From positions 1 to 64,000 of the forward strand of contig NZ_KB894600.1 of the NCBI RefSeq assembly GCF_000374545.1: a stretch of 64,000 nucleotides of DNA. The letters are read 5' to 3'. Within the stretch, counting starts at the first letter, position 1. Every line of letters begins with the position of its first letter. Source of the DNA: Anaeromusa acidaminophila DSM 3853 (GTDB taxonomy: Bacteria > Bacillota > Negativicutes > Anaeromusales > Anaeromusaceae). The notes below the pieces were generated by a model. It saw only the letters and a list, made by a program, of their open reading frames with translations. It ran no database searches and was not told where the DNA came from. This document shows positions 1-7,582 of this stretch, piece by piece. The position numbers and the translations under genes were made by a program.

Positions 1-210
1 TACATGAAGTTTAAAATCCAAAGAGTACGTTTGATTTTTTCTGCTTCGCAATAACCCATCTTCACCCAATCTGTTGTATATTGCAACCCATTTCTGGATA
101 TCTTTTATTGCAGGAATATTATACTTTTTGCTTAAAAATACATATCCACCTTTGCCGTTAAGATACTCTTGAACTACTTTTAATTTAAATTCAAAACTAT
201 ATTTTGCCAA
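1..210 (-). CDS. IS150-type transposase OrfA, N-terminal part (partial)
   Basis: The minus strand from a TTG at 210 translates to LAKYSFEFKLKVVQEYLNG and onward, continuing open to base 1 (70 codons). This is the N-terminal helix-turn-helix of the first ORF of IS3/IS150 elements, which binds the terminal repeats and normally forms a frameshift fusion with the downstream DDE integrase ORF. The TTG start is chosen because the known family begins (M/L)xKYSxEFK. There is no good Shine-Dalgarno, and the start codon lies 7 bases after a 17-bp stem-loop made from the IS end. The gene is truncated by the window edge, not by mutation. Confidence 0.75.
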   Translation of the reverse strand, partial: MAKYSFEFKLKVVQEYLNGKGGYVFLSKKYNIPAIKDIQKWVAIYNRLGEDGLLRSRKNQTYSLDFKLHV

Positions 211-217
211 AAAAACC

Positions 218-260
218 GACCCCCAAAAGTTAGATTTTTAAGGTCTAACTTTTGGGGGTC
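218..260. repeat. 17-bp perfect inverted repeat at the IS end
   Basis: Arms at 218-234 (GACCCCCAAAAGTTAGA) and 244-260 are exact complements with a 9-base spacer. One arm is the IS terminal repeat itself; the other is an inverted copy just before the OrfA start. As RNA it would fold into a strong hairpin only when transcription enters from outside the element, which could hide the transposase start from read-through transcripts. Confidence 0.8.
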
Positions 261-297
261 AGTTCATTCCATACGGTTCTTTGCCAAATACAAGCTT

Positions 298-1038
298 TTA
301 TTTCATGTATAACCCGCCGTTTACATCGAGGGTCGTTCCAGTAATATATCGCGAACACGAAGAAGCTAAAAAGCAGATCGCTTCCGCCACATCCTCCGGC
401 TCGCCGACGCACCGCAAAGGGATTTCTCCCACATCGATCTGCATCGATTCCGTCATGCTTGTGCGAATAAAGCCAGGCGCTACTGCGTTAACATTGACCT
501 GGTACGGCCCCAAATAGCGCGCCAGCGATTTCGTCAGGCCAATCACCGCAGCCTTACTCGCTACGTAATCTGCCGCTGTCGCAATGCCGCCTACTTCTCC
601 TGCCAACGAAGCCACATTCACAATTTTGCCTGCTTTTTGCTCTTTAAAAAGCGGAATGACTGCCCGGACGCAATGCAAAACGCCTTTCACATTCACATCC
701 AATACCGCGTCCCATGCTGCATCTTCCAGCTCTTCAAAGGGCTGCGACAAACGGCAAATGCCAGCATTATTGACCAAAATATCTACCTGGCCAAACTCTT
801 CAATAACTTTTTCCACCAAGGCTTCCACAGCTTGCCGCTCCGCAACGTCCACCGCTAAAGGTAACGCTTGCCTTTGAAAACGTTGCTCTATTTCCGCCGC
901 CACTTGCCGATTCCGCTCCTGATTTCTGGAGGCAACAACCACTTTAGCGCCAGCTTCCGCCAAACGCAAAGCCGCAGCCCGCCCGATCCCCTGATTACCA
1001 CCGGTGACAATCGCCACCTTATCTTGTAATTTCATCAT
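298..1038 (-). CDS. SDR-family NAD(P)-dependent oxidoreductase (FabG-like)
   Basis: A 246-residue classical short-chain dehydrogenase/reductase. Visible signatures are the Rossmann glycine motif TGGNQGIG (about residues 12-19), NNAG (about 90), the catalytic Ser in NVASL, the YxxxK pair in YVASK, and the usual C-terminal stretch around TGTTLDVNGG. The length is typical for FabG or glucose-1-dehydrogenase-like members. It is the last gene of the minus-strand operon that begins with the UroD-like gene at 5205 and carries an amino-acid ABC transporter, so it may oxidise or reduce the imported compound or its product. The substrate cannot be read from sequence. Two adjacent Met codons (1038 and 1035) are both possible starts behind the same GGGTGG ribosome site. 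Confidence 0.85.
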   Translation of the reverse strand: MMKLQDKVAIVTGGNQGIGRAAALRLAEAGAKVVVASRNQERNRQVAAEIEQRFQRQALPLAVDVAERQAVEALVEKVIEEFGQVDILVNNAGICRLSQPFEELEDAAWDAVLDVNVKGVLHCVRAVIPLFKEQKAGKIVNVASLAGEVGGIATAADYVASKAAVIGLTKSLARYLGPYQVNVNAVAPGFIRTSMTESMQIDVGEIPLRCVGEPEDVAEAICFLASSCSRYITGTTLDVNGGLYMK

Positions 1039-1061
1039 AGCGCCACCCTCTCACAAGCTCC

Positions 1062-1772
1062 TCAGTAGCTTTTCAGCTGCCGGAACGCCCCTGCGCGCAC
1101 TTCCGCCAGCCGGAACAGCCATTGCGCCAGCGAGCACAAAATAAAGTAAACCAAAAAGACATCGATATAGGCTTCGATATAGTTATAACCATAGGACGCT
1201 TGAATCTTCCCAATGGCAGTAATATCCTTTACGGTCATCAAGAAGGCCAGCGACGTATTCTTGATCAGATTTACTGACAAATTGCACAGATTGGGCAGTG
1301 CCGCTACTAATGCTTGGGGAATAATAATACGGACGTAGATTTGCGGCAAGGTCATTCCTACCGATAAACCTGCCTCAATTTGGCCTTCATGCACGCTCAT
1401 CAGCGCCGAGCGAAAAACTTCCGCCAACAGGGCGGCCGTATTAATCGTAAACACAACATACGCATAAAAGATAGGATCGACTTCAAACACCTTGATGTTT
1501 AGAGCCAGGCTTTTCACCAGGCTGTTCAACAAACTCGGCACCAAGCTGTATACCACCAAAATTTGCAATACAATCGGCGTACCGCGAATAAAAGAAATAT
1601 AAAGCCTAGCCATGTCCTTAAGAACCTTCACTTCATAAATGCGAGCTAACGCCATAAAAAAGCTAAAGGGCGCCGCGACCAAAAGAGAGACCAGCGTAAT
1701 TTCCAAGGTAACTGGAATTCCCGCCAGGATCACGGAAAAGGTTTTCCACATAAAATCATAATTCAATTCCAT
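1062..1772 (-). CDS. Amino-acid-type ABC transporter permease (second)
   Basis: A 236-residue inner-membrane permease of the polar amino acid (HisM/HisQ) family. It has several hydrophobic helices and the EAA-type cytoplasmic loop that contacts the ATPase (EVFRSALMSVHEGQIEAG, about residues 115-135). It follows the other permease by 16 bases and precedes the SDR. The two unequal permeases, the binding protein and the ATPase together form a complete importer of the HisJQMP type. Substrate specificity is unknown. The neighbouring methyltransferase-like gene suggests a methylated or otherwise modified amino compound, which is inference only. Confidence 0.9.
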   Translation of the reverse strand: MELNYDFMWKTFSVILAGIPVTLEITLVSLLVAAPFSFFMALARIYEVKVLKDMARLYISFIRGTPIVLQILVVYSLVPSLLNSLVKSLALNIKVFEVDPIFYAYVVFTINTAALLAEVFRSALMSVHEGQIEAGLSVGMTLPQIYVRIIIPQALVAALPNLCNLSVNLIKNTSLAFLMTVKDITAIGKIQASYGYNYIEAYIDVFLVYFILCSLAQWLFRLAEVRAGAFRQLKSY

Positions 1773-1788
1773 TGCTTTTCCGCCCCCC

Positions 1789-2493
1789 TTACACCGTCCT
1801 CGGTCGTTTAAAACGCGATAAGCGCTGTTCTAAAACCGCAAAAGCTTTTTCAAACAAGACCGCCATCCCCCAATAAATCACGGACAGGGCGATATAAATC
1901 TCCAACGCGTACGAGCCATAGTTGCGGGCAATAATCAAATTCCCAGAACCAAGAAGATCTACTAAACCAATCGTATAGGCCAGTGCGCCTTCCTTCAAAA
2001 GCGTAATCAAGGAATTCCCGAAGTTCGGCAGCGCAATGATAGCGCCCTGGGGCAGCATAATGCGGTACAACGCCTGCAGCGGCGTCATGCCTACGCTGAC
2101 CGCCGCCTCATACTGTCCTTTATCGACAGCCAGATACGCAGAGCGTATGACTTCTGACATAGTAGCGGCAAAGAGCAACGTAAAGGCGATAATGACAAAA
2201 ACCATTTTATGAATTTCATTGATGTCATAGTCAAATACATCCAGGAAAAATTTAGGTAAGCCGTAAAAGACAATGAACAGCAAAATAACCGCCGGTGTGC
2301 AGCGAACTACGCCGGTATAGGCGTCTCCAAAAAGACGCAGCGCTTTATAACGACTCAACTTAGCCGCCGCCAACACAAATCCGAAAGCCGTTCCCAAAAG
2401 GACCGAAGCTGCCACCACCGCCAAGGTCACCCACAAAAAGGGCAGCAGATCCGGTACAACTTCTAAAATATAAAGCGGTTCAAAGGGTCTCAT
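1789..2493 (-). CDS. Amino-acid-type ABC transporter permease (first)
   Basis: A 234-residue permease paralogous to its downstream neighbour. An EAA loop is visible (SEVIRSAYLAVDKGQYEAA, about residues 115-135), followed by the conserved stretch around ALYRIMLPQG. It is the third transporter gene in the operon, after the ATPase and the binding protein, with 27 bases separating it from the binding protein gene. It is expected to form a heterodimeric channel with the other permease. Nothing is unusual in length or composition. Confidence 0.9.
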   Translation of the reverse strand: MRPFEPLYILEVVPDLLPFLWVTLAVVAASVLLGTAFGFVLAAAKLSRYKALRLFGDAYTGVVRCTPAVILLFIVFYGLPKFFLDVFDYDINEIHKMVFVIIAFTLLFAATMSEVIRSAYLAVDKGQYEAAVSVGMTPLQALYRIMLPQGAIIALPNFGNSLITLLKEGALAYTIGLVDLLGSGNLIIARNYGSYALEIYIALSVIYWGMAVLFEKAFAVLEQRLSRFKRPRTV

Positions 2494-2520
2494 ACGGCTT
2501 TCCTCCCCACTGCGAGATGA

Positions 2521-3381
2521 TTATTTTTCAACCAGCCGCAGCAAATCTTCTCCAAAATATTTTTCTTCCAACTCTTTGATTTTCCCGGATTTCGTCAATT
2601 CTTCTACCGCCTTATCATAGGCGTCAGCCAATTCCTGATCTTTTTTGTTAAAGATCGGATACGTAGGAATGGCTTTGTAACGAACATAGGCCAATTGATC
2701 ATTGAACTTATGGTAAGCGCCTTTTTCATCCACTACATTATTTTTATACGCCAGTTCAATATCAAAGAAAGCGTCATAGCGTCCTTCCAACACCCACGTA
2801 TAGGCGTCAGCCACTTGGAAGCTCTCCGAAGGCAGCAGCTTTATTGGCGTTGCCGCATTCTTTTTGTTAAATTCCTCTACGATCGCATACTGGGCGTTTT
2901 GCGGCGCAATGGGTACCAGTTTGCCGCCGATTTGGGAAAAGCTTTCCATATCCTTGATTTTATCGGCGTCGCTCTTGCGGAAGGTCAAGCCAATCACGCT
3001 GGCGGCAATGGGTTTTTTCGGGAAGATAAACTTGGTTTTGCGCGCTTCCGTCTGCCATACACCCTTGATACCTACGTCATATTTCCCAGACTCTACGCCA
3101 ATCAGCAGATCATCGTCCGAAGTCGGCTCAAATTTGAATTGATACTGCGGCAGCGACTTGGCCACTTCTTTCATAATTTGAACTTCAATGCCGTCCGGTT
3201 CGCCTGCTTTATTTACAAAATCATAAGGCACATAGTAGTTGGTAAAGGCTACGCGCACAACTTTCTTTTCCCCCTTGGCAGCCTCCTCTTTAGCAGTTGG
3301 CTTGCCGCCGCAGCCAAGCGCAGCCACGGCAAATACGACAATAAAGAGAAGTCCTACCGCTTTTAAAATGTTCTTTTTCAT
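2521..3381 (-). CDS. Extracytoplasmic amino-acid-binding lipoprotein of the ABC transporter
   Basis: A 286-residue type-3 solute-binding protein (SBP_bac_3). The N-terminus has a lysine pair, a hydrophobic stretch and a lipobox-like AALGC at about residues 20-24, so the mature protein is probably a lipoprotein. The body shows family features such as a VRVAFTNYYVPYDFVN start of lobe 1 and a long segment on ligand-dependent closure (LEGRYDAFFDIELAYKN). In a diderm cell it would sit in the periplasm, anchored to the inner membrane. It lies between the ATPase and permease genes. The ligand is not predictable from sequence alone. Confidence 0.9.
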   Translation of the reverse strand: MKKNILKAVGLLFIVVFAVAALGCGGKPTAKEEAAKGEKKVVRVAFTNYYVPYDFVNKAGEPDGIEVQIMKEVAKSLPQYQFKFEPTSDDDLLIGVESGKYDVGIKGVWQTEARKTKFIFPKKPIAASVIGLTFRKSDADKIKDMESFSQIGGKLVPIAPQNAQYAIVEEFNKKNAATPIKLLPSESFQVADAYTWVLEGRYDAFFDIELAYKNNVVDEKGAYHKFNDQLAYVRYKAIPTYPIFNKKDQELADAYDKAVEELTKSGKIKELEEKYFGEDLLRLVEK

Positions 3382-3420
3382 TTTTACATCGCCTCACTTC
3401 TTGGTATTGGGGCCGCCCGC

Positions 3421-4173
3421 TTAGGCGCTGACGGCGTTGGCTTTTAGAATCCGGCTCAAAAAGTTCCGCGTCCGCTCGGCCTTAGGCTGAAAGAAAATCT
3501 GCTCCGGCGGACCTTCTTCTACAATCTTACCGCCATCCATAAAGATCACATGCTTGGCCACTTCCCGGGCAAACTGCATTTCATGAGTGGCTACAATCAT
3601 GGTAATGCCCTCGCGAGCCATGCTTTTCATCACATCCAGCACATCGCCCACCAGCTCCGGGTCCAGAGAGGCTGTCGGCTCATCAAACAAAATCACGTCC
3701 GGCTGCACCGCCAACGCCCGGGCAATGCCTACGCGCTGCTGCTGCCCTCCGGAAAGCTGACTGGGATAGTAGTCCTGCCGCTCCGATAAGCCCACCTTGT
3801 CCAGCATCTTCTTGCCGATGGATACCGCTTCGGCCTTCGGCATGCCGCGGCCGATAATCAGCCCCTCCGTCACATTCTCCAAAGCCGTTTTGTTGTTAAA
3901 AAGATTATAGTTTTGGAAGACAAAGGCTGTTTTTTGACGAACCTTGCGTTTTTCTGACGAAGAAACCCGATTCAATGACAAGGTCAATTCGCCTATAGCC
4001 AGTTCGCCTTGATCCGCCTGTTCTAAAAAATTGATGCAGCGGAGCAGCGTAGTTTTCCCCGAGCCGCTAGGCCCCAACAACACTACCACATCGCCTTTGC
4101 CTACGGTAATGTCAATTCCCTTGAGCACCGGTTTGCCGTTGAATTCTTTGTGAACATTCGTAAGCTGCAACAT
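3421..4173 (-). CDS. Amino-acid ABC transporter ATP-binding protein (GlnQ/HisP type)
   Basis: A 250-residue ABC ATPase that powers the importer. Walker A is GPSGSGKTT (about 34-42), the signature is [10 protein letters not shown] (about 140), Walker B is [14 protein letters not shown] (about 160-173), and the switch His is in VATHEM. The length matches GlnQ/HisP proteins, which are about 240-255 residues. It is the second gene of the operon, 24 bases after the UroD-like gene and about 40 before the binding protein gene, in the usual Firmicute order. All catalytic motifs are intact. Confidence 0.93.
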   Translation of the reverse strand: MLQLTNVHKEFNGKPVLKGIDITVGKGDVVVLLGPSGSGKTTLLRCINFLEQADQGELAIGELTLSLNRVSSSEKRKVRQKTAFVFQNYNLFNNKTALENVTEGLIIGRGMPKAEAVSIGKKMLDKVGLSERQDYYPSQLSGGQQQRVGIARALAVQPDVILFDEPTASLDPELVGDVLDVMKSMAREGITMIVATHEMQFAREVAKHVIFMDGGKIVEEGPPEQIFFQPKAERTRNFLSRILKANAVSA

Positions 4174-4197
4174 AACGCGCTCCCCCTTATCCCTTTC

Positions 4198-5205
4198 TTA
4201 CAACTGCGCCGCTTTCTCGCGAACCCACTCTAAACGCTGCCATTCGATATCGCCAGGCACTGTGCAGTCAGCGCCAATAACTACGCCCTTCTTGCCGACA
4301 TCGGCGATGATTTCCTCAACGCGGCGTTCAATTTCTTCTTTCGTGCCGCTATACAGTTCGCCTTGCGGCGTATTGTCGAAGCCGCCGATAACCGCTTTGC
4401 CGCCAAAGAGTTTCTTTCCTGCCGACAGCTTGACTTCTTCCACATTCGCAGCATAGTTGATGACATTTGCTTCATAATCCTGATACCAGGAAAGGTCGTT
4501 GCGCGTTCCCGCATAGCCGCAGATGTGAAGAATGTTGTTTTTGCTGGCGGCATTGGCCGCCGCCAAAATTTTCTTCTCCGCCGGTGCAATGATTTCATCA
4601 TATACTTCCCGAGTCACCTCTGGGCGAGGCAGGTTTTGTACGCTGAGATAAATACCATCAGCGCCGCCGTCGCGGATGACTCGTTTAGCCAGCGAAGCCA
4701 AATCCTCAGACATCACATCCAAAATGTGCTTCAATCCCGCCTTGTCTTCTTGCAGCAGCTTGATAAAATTGCCGTTGGCATCGCCGTCCTTACCGCGATA
4801 CATAAACTCTAAATACCGCGGCGCCGCAAAGACGTTGTAAAAAGACAACACATCCTTGCCGAAAATAGCGGTTGCCTGTTTCACCAACTGCACCTGTTCT
4901 TCAATCCAAGGCGCATTCTCGCCGACCGGCTGCAGCTTCGCCACATCTTTCACGGAACGGATTTCATGCAAGGCCTCGTTAGGATACGCAAAATATCCGT
5001 CGCTCATAATTTTAACGAAATCCGGCTGAAAGCCCTCGTAAAATGCTTTTAAGCCGGCAATGTTTGCCGCCGTTACTTCCGGATGCCCCAAGCCTTCCGC
5101 ATGTTCCGGATTGTTTAGAAAATGATACCAGAACCCTACAGGAATACGATCCACCGGTTCATTGTTGAATGCTGCCAAGACCAACTCTCTTTTTGTTTGC
5201 GCCAT
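4198..5205 (-). CDS. UroD-family protein with zinc-methyltransferase motif (MtaA/MtbA-like)
   Basis: A 335-residue member of the uroporphyrinogen decarboxylase superfamily. Besides true HemE, this family holds zinc-dependent methyltransferases that move methyl groups between corrinoid proteins and a thiol acceptor. Here the motif HICG (about residue 230) and a late Cys in GADC (about 315) match the His-x-Cys...Cys zinc site of MtaA/MtbA, which HemE lacks. It is the first gene of an operon with an amino-acid ABC importer and an SDR. No corrinoid protein or substrate-specific methyltransferase is beside it, so partners must be elsewhere or the reaction differs. Family call is strong; reaction is inference. 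Confidence 0.8.
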   Translation of the reverse strand: MAQTKRELVLAAFNNEPVDRIPVGFWYHFLNNPEHAEGLGHPEVTAANIAGLKAFYEGFQPDFVKIMSDGYFAYPNEALHEIRSVKDVAKLQPVGENAPWIEEQVQLVKQATAIFGKDVLSFYNVFAAPRYLEFMYRGKDGDANGNFIKLLQEDKAGLKHILDVMSEDLASLAKRVIRDGGADGIYLSVQNLPRPEVTREVYDEIIAPAEKKILAAANAASKNNILHICGYAGTRNDLSWYQDYEANVINYAANVEEVKLSAGKKLFGGKAVIGGFDNTPQGELYSGTKEEIERRVEEIIADVGKKGVVIGADCTVPGDIEWQRLEWVREKAAQL

Positions 5206-5238
5206 TTAAAACACTCTCCTATATCATTAAAATTCACA

Positions 5239-5283
5239 AAAAATAAAAGGCTAAGCACAGGATTTCTCCTCATGCTTAGCCTT
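5239..5283 (-). terminator. Intrinsic terminator inside the leader of the UroD/ABC operon
   Basis: On the minus strand AAGGCTAAGCA (5273-5283) pairs with the complementary arm at 5247-5257, with a further AGGA/TCCT pairing in the loop, and is followed by TTTTATTTTTT. It lies downstream of a good promoter (5333-5361) and only about 35 bases upstream of the first start codon, so it interrupts the leader rather than ending the operon. Confidence 0.75.
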
Positions 5284-5332
5284 CAATGTTTTTGATCAGC
5301 TACTGCTTGCAACTTTTATTTAATTTAACCAT

Positions 5333-5361
5333 ATACTACACGACACAAAATCAATTGTCAA
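5333..5361 (-). promoter_or_regulatory. Sigma-A promoter of the UroD/ABC operon
   Basis: On the minus strand a perfect TTGACA (5356-5361) and TAGTAT (5333-5338) are 17 bases apart. The predicted start near 5326 gives a leader of about 120 bases that contains the terminator at 5239-5283. It lies between the GGDEF stop (5402) and the UroD-like start (5205). Confidence 0.8.
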
Positions 5362-5401
5362 GAAGGCGACATTAAATTTCTCTAACAAGCAGCCTTCGGC
5401 A

Positions 5402-6913
5402 TTATAAGTCAGCCACTACCCGCACTCGATTTCTCCCGTCCTGCTTGGCTTGGTACAGCGCTCGATCAGCGTCAACAAGAATATCCTTAGGTTCTGATTC
5501 CAAACCGGGTATTGTGGCGGCAACACCCAAACTAACTGTAACCACCTTGCTGATTGGCGAAGCATAATGCCTTAATGCTAACGCTTCGATTTCCGCTCGA
5601 ATAGTTTCCGCCAAATGAGCCGCTCCTGCTGCATCAGTCTCCGGCAAAACGGCAATAAATTCTTCGCCCCCATAACGCGCGGCAAAATCAAGAGGCCGCT
5701 TTAGACTCTGTTTAAATACCCGAGCCACTTGTTTCAGGCATTCATCACCCGCCAGATGCCCTTGAGAATCGTTATAGTCCTTAAAAAAATCTACGTCCAA
5801 CATAATAATCGCCAGTGAGGTTCCCTGACGTTGACTTTGCCGCCATTCCTTGGCAAGAAAGTCGTCAAAATGACGGCGGTTAGCCAAGCTGGTTAAGGCG
5901 TCGGAACTAGAGAGTTCTTGCAAAACCCTATTTAAATCATTAAGTTCGTGCGTCCGCTGCTGCACCTGCTGCTCCAATTCGTCATGCGCTAGCCGCAGCG
6001 CCTCTTCCGCCTGCTTCCGCTCGGTAATATCGTGAACCACAAATAAAATACAGCGTTTTCCTTTAATTTCAATTAAATCGGAGGAGCATAAGCCGACCTT
6101 TACTTCCCCGTTTTTAGTACGCCATGCTGCCTCTTTCCCTGAAAATGATTCTTTTTCCCGAATTTCTTGAAAGGTCGCTTCTCGCGCCTCTTCATCCAGC
6201 CAAAGACGAAATTCCGACGAACGATGTCCTACAATCTCGCCCCGACTATAGCCGAAAAGCTTTACAAAGGCATCATTTACATCGACATATCGTTCATCTT
6301 CCAAACCAAGAATGCCAATACCATCTGCTGAATGTTTAAAGGCTTTAGAAAACTTTTCTTCCGAGGTAGCCAATGATTCCGCCATCTGTTCCAGCTCAAT
6401 AAATTTCTCTTTTAACTCCGTATTAATCTGCTGCAGCTCCTGCGTACGTTGGTTAACCAACTCTTCCAACTGCTCTTGGGTTTCCTGATACGCCCGTTCC
6501 AACTGCTTGCGTTCGGAAATATCCAAAAGGATCCCGACAATACCTGCCACTTCGCCGGATTTCGCATAATATACAGACTTAGTAAAAAGAACATCATGAC
6601 GCGAACCGTCTGCATATACTACAGAAGATTCATAGGTCTGCTGCCCGCCGCTGCGCAGCAAATCTTCATCCATTTGATAATACTTATCCGCTAAATCATC
6701 AGGAGACAGCTCATGCACCGTTTTGCCGACAATCTCCGCTTTTGTCTTGCCGAGATATACCTCAAACGCCTTGTTGCAACCTTGGTAAACGCCATTTTTA
6801 TCTTTATAGAAAATCGGACTGACAAGCGAATCAATCAAGGTTTGTAAAAAATGCAGCTGTTCTGCGAGCTCCACTGCATTTACAATCGCTCCCGAAATCT
6901 GTGAAACATCCAT
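5402..6913 (-). CDS. PAS-PAS-GGDEF diguanylate cyclase
   Basis: About 503 residues from an ATG at 6913, preceded by AGGTGG at a good distance; a longer frame to 7006 lacks such a site. The order is a PAS domain (about 15-135), a coiled-coil linker rich in Gln/Glu, a second PAS/PAC (about 185-305), another coiled coil, and a GGDEF domain (about 335-500). The active-site loop reads GGEEF, an active variant, so it should make cyclic di-GMP from GTP. There are no membrane segments, so it is cytoplasmic and probably senses a small ligand or redox state through PAS. The PilZ-containing polysaccharide synthase at 42469 is a plausible user of its product, but no direct link is visible. Confidence 0.9.
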   Translation of the reverse strand: MDVSQISGAIVNAVELAEQLHFLQTLIDSLVSPIFYKDKNGVYQGCNKAFEVYLGKTKAEIVGKTVHELSPDDLADKYYQMDEDLLRSGGQQTYESSVVYADGSRHDVLFTKSVYYAKSGEVAGIVGILLDISERKQLERAYQETQEQLEELVNQRTQELQQINTELKEKFIELEQMAESLATSEEKFSKAFKHSADGIGILGLEDERYVDVNDAFVKLFGYSRGEIVGHRSSEFRLWLDEEAREATFQEIREKESFSGKEAAWRTKNGEVKVGLCSSDLIEIKGKRCILFVVHDITERKQAEEALRLAHDELEQQVQQRTHELNDLNRVLQELSSSDALTSLANRRHFDDFLAKEWRQSQRQGTSLAIIMLDVDFFKDYNDSQGHLAGDECLKQVARVFKQSLKRPLDFAARYGGEEFIAVLPETDAAGAAHLAETIRAEIEALALRHYASPISKVVTVSLGVAATIPGLESEPKDILVDADRALYQAKQDGRNRVRVVADL

Positions 6914-7070
6914 TGCCGCCCACCTGCCTTTATGCAAGTTTCTACCTAGGAAGCAAACCGTTTTTCCACACTTTCCCTGTTGGTAATTATTCGTTTTCAA
7001 AACCAAAGCTCCTGCTTAGCCCTCTTAAGTCAAACCACTTTTAAAACAATATATTTTCCAAAAGAAACAG

Positions 7071-7099
7071 TTGCAACCAGAAACTATTTAGTGTATTAT
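7071..7099 (+). promoter_or_regulatory. Promoter of the MarR/arsenic-type cluster, with a GTTGCAAC dyad
   Basis: TTGCAA (7071-7076) and TATTAT (7094-7099) are separated by 17 bases. The -35 box sits in the short palindrome GTTGCAAC, a plausible site for autoregulation by the MarR protein encoded just downstream. Promoter geometry is seen; operator function is inferred. Confidence 0.65.
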
Positions 7100-7119
7100 C
7101 TATGCAAGGAGGTGTTCTC

Positions 7120-7578
7120 ATGCAACCACTACACAGTTTGTTACGCGAAAACGCTCGATTGCTAATTCGCCGCTTAGGCCTTCTTGAAAGAGACAATGCC
7201 GGCTGTTGCTGCATTACTATGCCCCAATGTCACGTACTTGTCGAGGTAGGCCGCCACAAAACTTTGTCGGTAAACGACTTGGCGCAATTGCTGAATTTAG
7301 ACAAGAGCTCAGTCAGCAAGACCGTAGACAAGCTAGTAACTAGCGGCCTTCTGTGCCGCGAACCCAGCCCCGAGGACCGCCGCTATGTGGTTCTGACGCT
7401 CAGCCCGGAGGGGCAAGGAGCCTATGAGGATATCGAGAGCCGTATGGAAGCGCATTTCGGGAAAATTCTTCAAGCAATTCCGGTAGAAAAGCATGCGCAA
7501 GTCATCGAAAGTCTTGATTTATTTACTAAAGCCTTACAAACAGTTCAAGCGGAAACACCGCACGAAGCGAGGTGCTGA
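7120..7578 (+). CDS. MarR-family regulator with Cys cluster, arsenic-type cluster
   Basis: A 152-residue winged-helix regulator. The start is at 7120 because AGGAGG lies 7 bases upstream. The DNA-binding core is NDLAQLLNLDKSSVSKTVDKL (recognition helix near residues 65-80), and the wing ends at DRRYVVLTL. A cysteine-rich patch, GCCCITMPQC, precedes the DNA-binding domain and could bind a metalloid or sense thiols. The gene leads a tight plus-strand run with an ArsP-like permease and an ArsN2-like acetyltransferase. It probably represses its own operon from the GTTGCAAC site. What it senses (trivalent arsenical or antimonial) is inference from context and the Cys residues. Confidence 0.85.
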   Translation: MQPLHSLLRENARLLIRRLGLLERDNAGCCCITMPQCHVLVEVGRHKTLSVNDLAQLLNLDKSSVSKTVDKLVTSGLLCREPSPEDRRYVVLTLSPEGQGAYEDIESRMEAHFGKILQAIPVEKHAQVIESLDLFTKALQTVQAETPHEARC

Positions 7579-7582
7579 CCCC

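Larger units (their letters stand above)
1..261 (-). mobile_element. End of an IS3-family (IS150-like) insertion sequence
   Basis: The left edge holds one end of an insertion sequence that runs out of the window. Read on the minus strand the element begins at 261 with TGACCCCCAAAAGTTAGAC, a terminal repeat of the TG...CA type seen in IS3/IS150 elements. An OrfA-like reading frame starts 51 bases inside. The insertion lies just downstream of the SDR stop at 298, so no gene seems to be interrupted here. Family assignment comes from the terminus and from the OrfA sequence. The second ORF (integrase) is outside the window, so completeness cannot be judged. Confidence 0.8.

Noticed and set aside
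4198-5205. HemE (true uroporphyrinogen decarboxylase)
   Set aside because: The HxCG...Cys zinc motif, the operon context and the absence of haem genes nearby favour the methyltransferase branch.
5239-5361. T-box or SAM riboswitch for the UroD/ABC operon
   Set aside because: No T-box GGGTGG-type motif or SAM core; the leader is too short.
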